Notes under the pieces: model-generated
Seen by the model: only the letters and a program-made list of their open reading frames with translations
Databases searched by the model: none
What the model was told of the DNA's origin: nothing
Assembly (NCBI RefSeq): GCF_913777625.1
Contig: NZ_CAJYTI010000015.1
Span: 1-59,921, forward strand
Direction: 5' to 3'
DNA: 59,921 nucleotides
DNA from: an uncultured Sphingomonas sp.
GTDB taxonomy: Bacteria; Pseudomonadota; Alphaproteobacteria; Sphingomonadales; Sphingomonadaceae
Position numbers and translations under genes: made by a program
Shown here: piece by piece, positions 33,823 to 46,286 of the stretch
Numbering within the stretch: position 1 is the stretch's first letter
Layout of the letters: each line of letters starts with the position of its first letter

Positions 33823-34557
33823 TCAGCCTTCGCGCTGGACCGCGAACGGGCCGTTGGCCTGGTTCACCGGCATCAGCTCCAGCGTGTTGACCGCGAAGTG
33901 CGGCGGCAGCGTCGCCACCCACAGCATCGTCTCGGCGATGTCCTCGGCCGTCATCGGGTTCACGCCTGCATAGACCTTGTCCGACGCCTCCTGGCTGCCG
34001 GTGCGGACCAGGGTGAACTCGGTCTCGACCATGCCCGGCTCGATCGAGGTGACGCGCACCCCGGTGCCGATCAGATCGGCACGCAGGTTGAGCGTGAACT
34101 GGCGGACGAACGCCTTGGTTGCGCCGTACACATTGCCGCCCGGATAGGGATAGGTGGCGGCGACCGACGACAGGTTGATGATCCCGCCCTTGCGCCCAAC
34201 GAGCCCCGGCAGCAGCTTGTGGGTGATCGAAACCAGCGCGGTGACGTTGGTGTCGATCATCGTCCGCCAATTGTCGAGCGACGCCTTCTGCGCGGGCTCC
34301 AGGCCGAGGGCGAGACCGGCATTGTTGATCAGCAGGTCGATCTCCGAAAAGGGCGCCGGCAGGCCGTCCAGCGCGGCGTCGCGGGCGGCTTCGTCGCGGA
34401 TGTCGAAGGCGAGGGTGTGGACGCGCTCGCCGGCGAGCGTCGCAAGCCGATCGGCGCGGCGGCCGGTCGCCACGACATGCCAGCCGGCGTCCGCGAAGGC
34501 GCGGACCGAAGCTTCGCCGATCCCGGCGGTGGCGCCGGTGATGAGTACGGTAGGCAT
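33823..34557 (-). CDS. NADP-dependent short-chain dehydrogenase (YdfG-like)
   Basis: A 244-residue classical SDR. The cofactor motif is TGATAGIG (residues 7-14), with GRRADRL after beta-2 indicating NADP preference. NNAG is present, and the active site is S...YGATK (Tyr-x-x-x-Lys) after NLSSVAATYPYPGGN. EPGMVETEF follows. The order and ending (ELMPVNQANGPFAV) match E. coli YdfG, which oxidises serine, allothreonine and 3-hydroxypropionate. It lies 37 bp from the start of the DUF445 gene on the same strand. Confidence 0.9.
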   Translation of the reverse strand: MPTVLITGATAGIGEASVRAFADAGWHVVATGRRADRLATLAGERVHTLAFDIRDEAARDAALDGLPAPFSEIDLLINNAGLALGLEPAQKASLDNWRTMIDTNVTALVSITHKLLPGLVGRKGGIINLSSVAATYPYPGGNVYGATKAFVRQFTLNLRADLIGTGVRVTSIEPGMVETEFTLVRTGSQEASDKVYAGVNPMTAEDIAETMLWVATLPPHFAVNTLELMPVNQANGPFAVQREG

Positions 34558-34726
34558 GGCAACTCCTGAATGACGTTTCGTCCGTCTATACGCGCACGCA
34601 GGCGGTTTGGATCAGCTTTTTGCGAGGGGCACCGCAAGCACGCCGTAGCCGACGGGGAACGGTCCGCCGCTCGGAACTCCGCCCAAGCTCGTGCGGTTTC
34701 GATCCCCTAGCGATGGAGTATTGGGA

Positions 34727-35014
34727 ATGGCCGCACAGCAGCTGGAGATCGACGACACCACCCCGTTCGACAATCTCGACGATCGTCAGGTCGAGTTCGG
34801 CGGCCATGTCGACGGCGAGGCGTATCAGTTCGCCGTGCAGTACAGCGTCCTCGAGGCGCTGAGCGGCAGCCAGCCCGACGGCGATGCCGAGGACCGCTTC
34901 CGCCGCTATCGCGCTGCGATCGAGTACGCCGCCCTCGCCGCGCTTGCCAAGGGCCCGGACCGGCCGATCATCGTGATCAGCGAGAACGACCTCGACCGCG
35001 AGGACCAGGCATGA
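34727..35014 (+). CDS. DUF1488-like small protein
   Basis: A 95-residue cytosolic protein. The ATG at 34727 is preceded by TTGGGA; the longer frame lacks support. The layout V(E)FGGHVDGEAYQFAVQYSVLEAL, followed by a helix FRRYRAAIEYAALAALAKG and a short ending IIVISENDL, follows the DUF1488 pattern. Function is unknown for the family. Its stop overlaps the next start by four bases, so the two small genes form a unit. Confidence 0.68.
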   Translation: MAAQQLEIDDTTPFDNLDDRQVEFGGHVDGEAYQFAVQYSVLEALSGSQPDGDAEDRFRRYRAAIEYAALAALAKGPDRPIIVISENDLDREDQA

Positions 35015-35280
35015 CCGAGGCACGCTGGGGCGAGGACGCCAAGAACCCGCCGATCGACTGGACGATGAGCGCGGCGCTGGAGAATGTCGTGCGCGGCGGC
35101 AGCGACATTGCCGAGGTCACCAATCTGGGCGAAGCAGTGCGCGCATGGCGCGACCTGGATCCCGAGCATCGTGCGGATGCCGTCCTGCTCCTCGACCACC
35201 CGGTGCACATCGACGGCGCAGCGGCCAATCGCTTCGAAGGCGAAGGGATCGCGGCGCTCGCGGAGCGCCTCGCCGACTAG
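35011..35280 (+). CDS. Small hypothetical protein
   Basis: An 89-residue acidic protein translated in overlap (ATGA) with the DUF1488-like gene. WTMSAALENVVRGGSDIAEVTNLGEAVRAWRDLDPEHRADAVLLLD suggests three amphipathic helices, and no catalytic motif is visible. The overlap argues that it is real. No family recognised. Confidence 0.65.
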   Translation: MTEARWGEDAKNPPIDWTMSAALENVVRGGSDIAEVTNLGEAVRAWRDLDPEHRADAVLLLDHPVHIDGAAANRFEGEGIAALAERLAD

Positions 35281-35665
35281 ATAGCGCGACGCTTCGCGTT
35301 CGTTTTGCTGCAGGCCTGCTTAGGAACCGGAAGCGGTGGCGAACGGTCGCGCCGGGGGTGCGTCCACCTGTCAAAGTTTAGGAAGTTTAGGCGTGGCCGC
35401 GTTTGCGCCGGTATCGCAACCGGCCGGCAGCGGAGGCGAAGTTTAGGAAGTTTAGGCGCGCGTCGACTGCGGGGGCAAAGCACGACGCCGCGATCCGCGC
35501 CGCTTCCCGCGCGGGAGCAACAGTGTCGAACGGATCAAAGAGCGGCGGCCTGTAGACCGGACATCGGAACATATGGAGGCCGAAAAGGGGCGCGCAAGAG
35601 GGCGGCTACTGCGCTCAAAGCCGGGCGGCGATGGATGTCCAAATTCGGTGGGAAGCCGCCATTCC
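35281..35665. other. 385-bp intergenic stretch with two copies of a 20-bp repeat
   Basis: No gene is supported on either strand. It holds an exact 20-bp direct repeat at 35374-35393 and 35439-35458. The rest is mixed-composition sequence with no clear terminator or promoter. Confidence 0.5.
35374..35458 (+). repeat. Pair of identical 20-bp repeats, each a tandem of AAGTTTAGG
   Basis: AAGTTTAGGAAGTTTAGGCG occurs exactly at 35374-35393 and 35439-35458, 65 bp start to start. Within each, AAGTTTAGG is repeated twice. The AT-rich core contrasts with the surrounding high-GC DNA. Confidence 0.85.
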
Positions 35666-36028
35666 TCAGGGACCCCACCGTTCCCACTCTTTGGCTTCGA
35701 TGTCGCGGTCGAAGGCGAGCATAACTCGACCGTGCGGCAGTGATTTGAACGACCGTTGATATGCTTCGAAAAATGCTCGATATAACGTCGCATAGCTTTC
35801 GACGCCGATGACGACTTCCGCAGTTTTGGCTGAAACACCAAGTGTCCAGATATATACCGGCCCATGTTCATCAGAGTGCTTAGAACTTGAAGCGTAAAAG
35901 GACGCTTCTCGTCTCCCGCTAACGAAAAGGGCGAAGCGCTGACCAACTCGCTGACCTTCATGGCGCATCTGATACTTGCCGCCTTCGGCGACCCAGCCCC
36001 CTTGCGACTCGTGAAATTCGACCGCCAT
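35666..36028 (-). CDS. Hypothetical protein, AT-richer than neighbours
   Basis: A 120-residue protein starting at ATG 36028. The sequence has a natural mix of residues (FALFVSGRREASFYASSSKH, VYIWTLGVSAKTAEVVIGVE, FEAYQRSFKSLPHGRVMLAF) with alternating strands and one helix, unlike the Arg/Ala-rich shadow frames of this genome. The codon use is visibly less GC-biased than in flanking genes, which suggests recent acquisition. No family recognised, and no signal peptide. It lies alone downstream of gyrB. Confidence 0.6.
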   Translation of the reverse strand: MAVEFHESQGGWVAEGGKYQMRHEGQRVGQRFALFVSGRREASFYASSSKHSDEHGPVYIWTLGVSAKTAEVVIGVESYATLYRAFFEAYQRSFKSLPHGRVMLAFDRDIEAKEWERWGP

Positions 36029-36230
36029 GAGCGCAGATTAGTGCCTCCAACTATCGTCCGCTATTGGGTCGTCAGCAGCTATCCCGCTTTGCGATTCTAA
36101 GGCCAGGTCGCAACAACGGACGGGTTCAAGGTGCCTCCGTGAATACTGCGAGGGGACGCGTAAAAGCCGAAACCGACTTCACTTGCCCCCTCGCCCGTAA
36201 AAACCTCGTGTCAGCGGCCAGCCGCAGGAA

Positions 36231-39811
<3,581 letters not shown>

Positions 39812-39824
39812 GGGAGACATGGTG

Positions 39825-40430
39825 ATGGCAAAGGGCAAGACCTGGGCCTGGGTAGGCGGCCTGCTGGGCGGTGCGGTCGTGGCAGGCGCCGCGGCCTATT
39901 ACGCCTTCGAGAAAGCGAGCGAGCAGCCGCCCTTCACGCTGGTGGAAAAGGACGGCAAGTTCGAGATCCGCGACTATCCCGAGCTGGTGGTGGCGGAAAC
40001 CCGCGCGATCGGCGCGCGTGACGCGGCCCTCAACGCCGGCTTCTCGCGCCTCGCCGACTATATCTTCGCCAAGCGGCGCGGCGATAATGGCGGTAGCGGC
40101 GGCGAGAAGATCGCGATGACTGCCCCGGTGCTCAGCGCCAGGCAGGATGCCAGCTGGCGGACGCAGTTCGTCATGCCGTCCAAGTTCACCCTGGCGACGC
40201 TGCCCAAGCCGTCGGACAATGTCGACCTCGCGACCCGCCCGGCCCGCCGCGTGGCGGTGCTGCGCTTCGCGGGCACACCCGACGACGCGGCGCTCGCCGA
40301 GCGCGAGGCCGAGCTGCGCAGCTGGCTGGCGGCGAAGGGGTTGAGCAGCGGCGCGGTGGAATATGCCTTTTACAACTCGCCGTTCATCCCCGGCCCGCTC
40401 CGCCGGAACGAAGTGCTGATCACGCTCTGA
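39825..40430 (+). CDS. SOUL-type haem-binding protein, membrane anchored
   Basis: A 201-residue protein. I chose ATG 39825 for its spacing from AGGGAG; an ATG at 39819 is too close. The N terminus has a Gly/Ala hydrophobic helix (about 8-26). The SOUL/HBP domain follows: FTLVEKDGKFEIRDYPELVVAET, AFSRLADYIF-like text, EKIAMTAPVLS and the ending YNSPFIPGPLRRNEVLITL. Family members bind tetrapyrroles; the role in bacteria is uncertain. It starts 13 bp after the exonuclease stop, so the two may be cotranscribed. Confidence 0.88.
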   Translation: MAKGKTWAWVGGLLGGAVVAGAAAYYAFEKASEQPPFTLVEKDGKFEIRDYPELVVAETRAIGARDAALNAGFSRLADYIFAKRRGDNGGSGGEKIAMTAPVLSARQDASWRTQFVMPSKFTLATLPKPSDNVDLATRPARRVAVLRFAGTPDDAALAEREAELRSWLAAKGLSSGAVEYAFYNSPFIPGPLRRNEVLITL

Positions 40431-40445
40431 CTTTGAAAGTTTGCG

Positions 40446-40560
40446 CTCCCCTCCCGCTTGCGGGAGGGGTCGGGGGAGGGGATGTTCGCTTGCCGAGCCG
40501 CCGCAGCAAGAGCCACCACATCAGCCCCTCCCCTAGCCCCTCCCGCAAGCGGGAGGGGAA
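40446..40560. repeat. Paired GC-rich inverted-repeat element (copy B)
   Basis: The left arm contains CCCTCCCGCTTGCGGGAGGG followed by a GGGGGAGGGG block. The right arm is its near-perfect reverse complement, with about 36-38 bp per arm and a roughly 40-bp centre. Each arm is also a hairpin. It lies between the SOUL gene and the secreted hypothetical gene. Confidence 0.8.
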
Positions 40561-40629
40561 CGCCCGGGCTTGGCGGCGGCACCCGAATCTCGTCTAAGAA
40601 GTGCCGCGATCCGCGCCTAGACAGGCCCC

Positions 40630-41097
40630 ATGACGATTCGCCCGCTCCTCGCCGCCGCGGCGGCCTTTGCTTCGTTCCTCGCCATCCCCGCCGCCCAGGC
40701 CCAGGTGCGCGACCCGTTCGGCGAGTGCCTGCGCGCGCACAGCAGCCGGGCCGATCGCGACGTGCTGATCCGCTGGGTCTATGCCGCGGTCTCGCAGAGC
40801 GCGGCGGTGCGCGACATGGTGCGGCTGGACGAAGGCCGCCGGGTGCAGGCCAGCCAGCAGGCCGGCCAGCTGATCACCCGCCTCGTCACCCGCGACTGCC
40901 GCGTCGAGGCGATGGACCGCATCAAGCGCGATCCCGGCGCGATCCAGAACAGCTTCACCGCGCTCGGTCGTGCGGCGCTGATGGACCTGGCGCAGGATCC
41001 CGCCGTCGTCGGCACGCTCGCCGGCGTGCTGCAATATACCGACATGGGCAGCATCACGATGATGCTGATGGAAGGCGGCCTGCGCCCGGGCGGCTGA
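40630..41097 (+). CDS. Secreted hypothetical protein
   Basis: A 155-residue protein with a clear signal peptide (MTIRPLLAAAAAFASFLAIPAAQA, cleavage after AQA). The mature part is helical, with two cysteines (Cys33 in GECLRAH and Cys90 in RDCRVEA) that could form a disulfide. No family recognised. It lies downstream of repeat copy B and converges with the next gene. Confidence 0.72.
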   Translation: MTIRPLLAAAAAFASFLAIPAAQAQVRDPFGECLRAHSSRADRDVLIRWVYAAVSQSAAVRDMVRLDEGRRVQASQQAGQLITRLVTRDCRVEAMDRIKRDPGAIQNSFTALGRAALMDLAQDPAVVGTLAGVLQYTDMGSITMMLMEGGLRPGG

Positions 41098-41109
41098 GGC
41101 CACGCTTGC

Positions 41110-41760
41110 TCAGTAGATTGGCTGCACCTTCCAGCCGGTGAGTTTCAGCATGGCGAGCCCGACCGAACGCACCCCACCGCGCTCCGGGCTCCAGCGCTTC
41201 GTGAAGTGATAGCCGCTGCTATCCGCAACCTCGATCAACCATTCGGCCCCGTCCATGCCGAAGGGCGCACATTCGGGCAGCGGCGCTCCCGGTTTTCTGG
41301 GCGGGAACAGAGCCGCTTCCGCCAAGGCGGCCTGCAGCGTTGCGGCCTCGTCCGCGCTGAGCGGGCGATCGATATGCTGCTCAATGTCGCCCGGGCCATA
41401 GCCGCCCTGCCCCGACAGGCGGCTTGCGACAAGCTTCGGCGCTGCAGAGCCGAGCCCCTCCGCCCGCACGAGGATCGGCGCATGGAAGCTGCGCAGCCAC
41501 GTGAACCGAACAACGGTCTTGGACCGCACGTCCGCCGCAGACAGGGACGGCTCCTTCGCCGCGCGCAACATGCTGCCATACCAGCGGCGCTCGATGTCGC
41601 TCAGCGTCGGTGCGCTATCTACCTTGCCGTTCCATCGGCATCTCGGAACGGGCACGGAGAAAGAGGCGGGAAAATAGCCTGCGGGGTCCGCCGGCACGGT
41701 CTGCGTTAGCAGAAGCAACCATCCCAAGAGCATCGACATCTCCCGCATGCCGAGCGACAC
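41110..41760 (-). CDS. Hypothetical exported protein
   Basis: Up to 216 residues. An internal ATG nine codons in (MLLGWLLLLTQTVPA) gives a tidier signal peptide. The mature protein has Trp/Arg-rich strands and several Pro residues and ends VGLAMLKLTGWKVQPIY. No catalytic motif is visible and I do not recognise the family. Its stop is 12 bp from the convergent secreted-protein gene. Confidence 0.6.
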   Translation of the reverse strand: MSLGMREMSMLLGWLLLLTQTVPADPAGYFPASFSVPVPRCRWNGKVDSAPTLSDIERRWYGSMLRAAKEPSLSAADVRSKTVVRFTWLRSFHAPILVRAEGLGSAAPKLVASRLSGQGGYGPGDIEQHIDRPLSADEAATLQAALAEAALFPPRKPGAPLPECAPFGMDGAEWLIEVADSSGYHFTKRWSPERGGVRSVGLAMLKLTGWKVQPIY

Positions 41761-41778
41761 GGCGTGACGTTGCAGAGG

Positions 41779-42618
41779 CTAGCGGTCGAATCGCAGCCGC
41801 GCCACCACGGGATAGTGATCGCTGGGATACACCGCGCCCTGGTGGCTATCCACCGTCGCGATCCGCTCGACGGTGAAACCGCGCGTCAGGATCCAGTCGA
41901 TGCGGCTGTCGCCCTTGCCGGTGAAGCCGTGAAAGGTGAAGGCCGGACCCTGATGGTCCGGGCGCGCTAGCCAGGCGTCCGCCAGCGTAGCGGTCAGCAC
42001 CCGGTGCGCGCCCGAGCTGTCGACCGTGTTGAAGTCGCCGGTCAGGATCACCGGCAGGTCCTTCGGCCCCGCGGCAATGCGCGCAGCCAGCATCGTCGCC
42101 GCCTGCTCTCGGGCGCCTTCATCCTGGTCACGGTGCGGGAAATGCGTGTCATAGAGGCGGAACTTGCGGCCGTCCCTGGTCTGGAAGGTTGCCCAATTGA
42201 CCATCCGCGGCAGGTCGATCCCCCAGCTCATGCTGCCGGGCACCTCTGGGGTCTCGGACAGCCAGAACTGGCCGTGCTCGACGATCTTCAGCCGATCCCG
42301 CCGGTAGAAGATGCCCATATGCTCGTTGGCATGGCCGCCATAGCGGTCGGTGCCGAACCAGCTGTACTGCGGCAGCGCCTTGACGACATCGTCGCCCTGG
42401 CGCTGGAACAGCTCCTGCGTGCCGATCAGGTCGGGGTCCGCCGCACGGATCGTAGCGACGGTAAGGTCACGGCGCTTTTCCCACAAATTCACGCCGTCAT
42501 CGGCACTCGGCATGCGGATGTTGAGGCTCATCACCGTCAGCGCTTCCTGCGCGCAGGCCGGCGCGCACGCCAGCATCGCAGCCAGCGCCGCCACAAAACC
42601 CCAGAACCGCCGCATCAA
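41779..42618 (-). CDS. Secreted endonuclease/exonuclease/phosphatase-family protein
   Basis: A 279-residue DNase I-like-fold metal-dependent phosphoesterase with a signal peptide (MMRRFWGFVAALAAMLACAPACA). The conserved sites are MSLNIRMPS, GTQELFQRQ (metal-binding Glu), YDTHFPHRDQD, LTGDFNTVD (Asp/Asn), SRIDWIL and SDHYPVVA (catalytic Asp-His). The substrate could be nucleic acid, a sugar phosphate or a lipid. Its start overlaps the rpoN stop by four bases, which suggests cotranscription. Confidence 0.88.
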   Translation of the reverse strand: MMRRFWGFVAALAAMLACAPACAQEALTVMSLNIRMPSADDGVNLWEKRRDLTVATIRAADPDLIGTQELFQRQGDDVVKALPQYSWFGTDRYGGHANEHMGIFYRRDRLKIVEHGQFWLSETPEVPGSMSWGIDLPRMVNWATFQTRDGRKFRLYDTHFPHRDQDEGAREQAATMLAARIAAGPKDLPVILTGDFNTVDSSGAHRVLTATLADAWLARPDHQGPAFTFHGFTGKGDSRIDWILTRGFTVERIATVDSHQGAVYPSDHYPVVARLRFDR

Positions 42619-44120
42619 CCCGCTCCTTCGAGTGCCTTTTGCCGTCGGCGTTGCACCGAGCTGCCGATCCCCATCGCCTCGCGGTATTTGGCCACCGTCC
42701 GGCGCGCGATGTCGAAGCCCTTGGCGTTGAGCAGCTCGACCAGCGTGTCGTCGGACAGGATCTTCTTGGGATCCTCCGCCGCGATCAGTGCCTTGATCGC
42801 GCTCTTCACCGCCTCGGCCGAAACCGCCTCGCCGCCATCGGCCGACTGGATCGCGCTAGTGAAGAAATATTTCAGTTCGAAGAGGCCGCGCGCGCAGCTG
42901 AGATATTTGTTGCTGGTGACGCGGCTGACGGTCGATTCGTGCATCTCGATCGCGTCAGCCACCTGGCGCAGCGTCAGCGGGCGGAGATGCGCCACGCCCT
43001 TCAGGAAGAAGCCTTCCTGCTGCTTCACGATCTCGCTCGCCACCTTGATGATCGTGCGCTGGCGCTGGTCGAGCGCCTTGACCAGCCAGTTGGCGCTGGC
43101 GAGCATGTCGGTAAGCCAGGCCTTGCTCGCCTTGTCCTGCTTGCCCCCCGAAACCTCGGCATAATAAGCGCGGTTGACCAGCAGGCGGGGCAAGGTCGCT
43201 GCGTTGATCTCCACCGCCCAGCCCTGCCCGCGCCGCGCGACGAACAGGTCGGGCGTCACCGCCGGCACCGGATCGCCGCCATAGCGGCAGCCGGGCTTGG
43301 GATCATAGCTGCGCAGCTCGCGGATCATGTCGGCGAGGTCCTCGTCGTCGACATTGCAGATCCGCCGCAGCCGGCCGAGATCGCCCCGCGCCACCAGCTC
43401 GAGATTGTCGATCAGCCGCGCCATGCAGGGATCGTAGCGATCCGCCTCCTTGGCCTGGAGCGCCAGGCATTCGGCCAGATCCCGCGCGCCGACGCCGGTC
43501 GGATCGAAGGTCTGGATGATGGCGAGCACCGACTCGACGCGGGCGAGCGGCACGCCCAGCCGATCGGCGATCTCGCGCAAGGCAACGGTGAGGTAGCCGC
43601 ACTCGTCGATCTGGTCGATCAGATGCTGGGCGATGAACAGGTCCGGCCCGGCGACGGTCGATCCCGCCTGGGCGAGCAGGTGATCGGCAAGGCTCAGCTC
43701 GCCGCTACCCAGGCTGTCGAGGTCGGGCCCGTCCTCCGACGCACCGCCGCTCGCGCCGTTCAGCCCCAGGCTGCCATCCAAGCCACCGATCATGTCGCTG
43801 GCCGAATCATGGTGGAAGGCCTCGGTCGCGAGATCGACATCGAGCGCCGCCTCGCCGCTCGCCTCGCCGCCGCCGAGAATCAGTTCGCTGGCATCGGCTG
43901 GGCCGTCACGCGGCTCGAAGTCCTCGGCATCACCGATCGGCTCGGACGGCCCATCGTCCCCACCCCCGGCGTCGAGCAACGGGTTGCGCTCAACCTCCTC
44001 GGCGATGAAGGTCTCGATCTCGAGGTTGGACAGCGCCAGCAGCTTGATCGCCTGCTGGAGCTGCGGCGTCATCACCAGCGATTGCGATTGCCGCAGATCG
44101 AGGCGTGGCGCGAGACTCAT
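42615..44120 (-). CDS. rpoN: RNA polymerase sigma-54 factor
   Basis: A 501-residue sigma factor for enhancer-dependent promoters. Region I has MSLAPRLDLRQSQSLVMTPQLQQAIKLL-type Gln-rich helices that contact activators. An acidic linker follows (about 55-140, long and Asp/Gly-rich). The core-binding region and the DNA-binding region come next, with LRQVADAIEMHESTVSRV and the RpoN box ARRTVAKYREAMGI near the end. It starts 5 bp after lptB on the same strand, the common proteobacterial arrangement. All domains are present. Confidence 0.97.
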   Translation of the reverse strand: MSLAPRLDLRQSQSLVMTPQLQQAIKLLALSNLEIETFIAEEVERNPLLDAGGGDDGPSEPIGDAEDFEPRDGPADASELILGGGEASGEAALDVDLATEAFHHDSASDMIGGLDGSLGLNGASGGASEDGPDLDSLGSGELSLADHLLAQAGSTVAGPDLFIAQHLIDQIDECGYLTVALREIADRLGVPLARVESVLAIIQTFDPTGVGARDLAECLALQAKEADRYDPCMARLIDNLELVARGDLGRLRRICNVDDEDLADMIRELRSYDPKPGCRYGGDPVPAVTPDLFVARRGQGWAVEINAATLPRLLVNRAYYAEVSGGKQDKASKAWLTDMLASANWLVKALDQRQRTIIKVASEIVKQQEGFFLKGVAHLRPLTLRQVADAIEMHESTVSRVTSNKYLSCARGLFELKYFFTSAIQSADGGEAVSAEAVKSAIKALIAAEDPKKILSDDTLVELLNAKGFDIARRTVAKYREAMGIGSSVQRRRQKALEGAG

Positions 44121-44125
44121 GGCGC

Positions 44126-44908
44126 TTAGAGCGAGAAGCTTTCGCCGAGATAGAGCCGGCGGACATTCTCGTCGCGCACCAGATCGTCCGGCGAGCCGGC
44201 GAACAGCACGCGGCCGTCATAGATGATGTAGCCGCGGTCGACGATTTCCAGCGTCTCGCGCACATTATGGTCGGTGATCAGCACGCCGATGCCGCGCTGC
44301 TTGAGCTGCTTCACCAGATCGCGAATGTCGCTGATCGAAATCGGATCGATGCCGGCGAACGGCTCGTCGAGCAGGATGATCGTCGGGTTCGCGGCCAGCG
44401 CACGCGCGATTTCGGCGCGCCGACGTTCGCCGCCCGACAATGCCATCGCCGGCGAGGTACGCAGCCGGGTAAGGCCGAACTCGTCGAGCAGTTCCTCCAG
44501 CCGCGCCTCGCGCGCATCGCGATCCGGCTCGGCGAGTTCGAGCACGGCGGAGATGTTCTTCTCGACGCTGAGGCCGCGGAAGATCGAGGTTTCCTGCGGC
44601 AGATAGCCAAGCCCCAGGATCGCGCGGCGATACATCGGCAGGCGGGTGATGTCCTCGCCATCGAGCATGATGCGGCCGCTGTCCGGCTTCACCAGGCCCA
44701 TCACCGAATAGAAGCAGGTCGTCTTGCCGGCGCCGTTCGGCCCGAGCAGGCCGATCACCTCGCCACGCCCGACCGACACCGAGACGTCGGTCAGCACCGT
44801 GCGCTTGTCGTAGGACTTGGCGATCGAGACCACCGCCAGCCCGCGATCGGGCAGCGGCATGGGATCCGGGACGGACTGTTCGGGGGCGGCGATGGCGACG
44901 TCGGTCAT
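44126..44908 (-). CDS. lptB: LPS export ABC transporter ATP-binding protein
   Basis: A 260-residue ATPase that powers lipopolysaccharide extraction from the inner membrane with LptF/LptG. The start at 44908 is chosen for the AGGAG ribosome site; a longer frame upstream is not coding-like. Walker A is GPNGAGKTTC, the Q-loop is LPQETSIF, the ABC signature is LSGGERRRAEIARAL, Walker B is IILLDEPFAGIDP, and the H-loop is ITDHNVRETL. A roughly 20-residue N-terminal extension precedes the usual core. The gene follows lptA in the order lptC-lptA-lptB-rpoN. Confidence 0.96.
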   Translation of the reverse strand: MTDVAIAAPEQSVPDPMPLPDRGLAVVSIAKSYDKRTVLTDVSVSVGRGEVIGLLGPNGAGKTTCFYSVMGLVKPDSGRIMLDGEDITRLPMYRRAILGLGYLPQETSIFRGLSVEKNISAVLELAEPDRDAREARLEELLDEFGLTRLRTSPAMALSGGERRRAEIARALAANPTIILLDEPFAGIDPISISDIRDLVKQLKQRGIGVLITDHNVRETLEIVDRGYIIYDGRVLFAGSPDDLVRDENVRRLYLGESFSL

Positions 44909-45034
44909 GACGGCTCCTGCTAGGTAAACGCTGGTCTGGTCCCCACCCTCGGCGTGGCCGCTTGGGCAGGGTTCCTGCATGATAACGCGCGCAAAGAAAA
45001 GACTTTGCGCGGCGCGCCGTGGCAACGCCCCGGC

Positions 45035-45586
45035 TTACTGCTTCGGCGCGTCGCTCGAATCGCGCTTCGGCACGGTGAAGCGGCCGGTGACACGGCCGCC
45101 GCTGTTCTGCGTGTTCGGGCCCGAGGGCGCGCCGCCGAAGGTCGCGCGGCTGGTGTCGAGATTGATCGTCAGGCGCGGGCCCGCGGCATTGGCGGTATTC
45201 GAGCCCGCCTGCTGCAGCGTCACGTTGCCGATCATCGTGATGATGCGGCGGTCGACATCATAGACGGCATAGCTGGAGCGCGCGGTCTGGTTCGGGCGGG
45301 TGACGGTGACGCCGCCGCTGGCATCGACGCGTGTCGCGGCGGGCGTGCCGCTCACCGCGCTACCGGTATAGGCGATGGTCACGCGCGCGGCGCGCAGCGT
45401 CATCTCCGCCTGCTTGATCACCACGTCGCCGCTCAGCAGCGCACGGCTCGCCTTGTCGTCGAGCTGGATGCTGCGCGCGTCGAAATCGAGCGGGGCATCC
45501 GAATTGTGCTTCGATTGCACCGCTGCGGGAGCGGCAGCGAGCAGCAGCGGCAGCGCGAGGGCGAGCGGGGCGAGAGCGCGGGTCAT
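45035..45586 (-). CDS. lptA: LPS transport periplasmic bridge protein
   Basis: A 183-residue OstA/LptA-fold protein. A signal peptide (MTRALAPLALALPLLLAAAPAAVQ) precedes beta-jellyroll repeats (IQLDDKASRALLSGDVVIKQ, MTLRAARVTIAYTG, ITMIGNVTLQQAG). It forms the periplasmic bridge that carries lipopolysaccharide from LptC to the outer membrane. Its ATG overlaps the lptC stop by one base. Confidence 0.9.
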   Translation of the reverse strand: MTRALAPLALALPLLLAAAPAAVQSKHNSDAPLDFDARSIQLDDKASRALLSGDVVIKQAEMTLRAARVTIAYTGSAVSGTPAATRVDASGGVTVTRPNQTARSSYAVYDVDRRIITMIGNVTLQQAGSNTANAAGPRLTINLDTSRATFGGAPSGPNTQNSGGRVTGRFTVPKRDSSDAPKQ

Positions 45587-46230
45587 CAGGGCCTCCTTGC
45601 CGGCTTCGGCATCATCCGCAAGTGCGCATGGCCGTCGAGCGAGATGACGCGCTTGTCGAGATCGGCGCGCAGGCGGTCGGCGCGGAAGGTGCCGGTGGGG
45701 GTGTTGCCCGTCACCGCCCCGCCGCTCTCCAGCTGCCGCGTCTTGAGGTCGATCGTCGCGTCATTGGTGTTGAGCGTGTAGCCGTCGCTGGTCTGGAAGC
45801 GGATCGGCCCGTCGACCATCATCTGGTCGGTATTGAGATTGTAGCGCCCCTGATTCGCGACGATCGTTGCCGGACCGTCGGTGAGGCTGAGGCGCGCATT
45901 GAGCTCGTGGATCTGCACGATCGGCTCGGCCGAGCTCTTCTGCACGGCGGAGCCCGCATGCAGTTCGAACTGCCGCCCCTTCGAATCCTCGCCACGATAG
46001 TCCGCCGCGACGATCTTCAGACGCTCGGGCGACATCGCCACCTTGTTCTTGTCGAGCACGAAGCTGACATCGCCGCCCATGAACAGCGGCGCGCTGATCA
46101 GGAACGCCGCCAGCGCGCCGATCAGGACCGGCAACAGCACCAGCGCCACGCGCACCGCACGATCATGCGTGCTGCCGGGATGGGCCCAGGCGCGGCGCTG
46201 CGTGCGCAATCGAGCGGCGATCTCAGACAT
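45586..46230 (-). CDS. lptC: LPS export protein LptC, inner-membrane anchored
   Basis: A 214-residue protein. One N-terminal transmembrane helix (about 26-50, ALVLLPVLIGALAAFLISA) is followed by a periplasmic beta-jellyroll (YRGEDSKGRQFELHAGSAVQ, IVANQGRYNLNTDQMMVDGP, LNTNDATIDLKTRQLESGG). It docks to LptB2FG and hands lipopolysaccharide to LptA. First gene of lptC-lptA-lptB-rpoN; rnd lies 56 bp upstream on the same strand. Confidence 0.9.
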   Translation of the reverse strand: MSEIAARLRTQRRAWAHPGSTHDRAVRVALVLLPVLIGALAAFLISAPLFMGGDVSFVLDKNKVAMSPERLKIVAADYRGEDSKGRQFELHAGSAVQKSSAEPIVQIHELNARLSLTDGPATIVANQGRYNLNTDQMMVDGPIRFQTSDGYTLNTNDATIDLKTRQLESGGAVTGNTPTGTFRADRLRADLDKRVISLDGHAHLRMMPKPARRP

Positions 46231-46286
46231 GGGCTTCCTTGTGGGGAGCCGTAACGGTCAAGACAACCACTCGATCCGCAACACGA

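Noticed and set aside
35374..35458. CRISPR array
   Set aside because: Only two copies of a 20-bp AT-rich repeat with internal tandem structure, no further units and no cas gene in the window.
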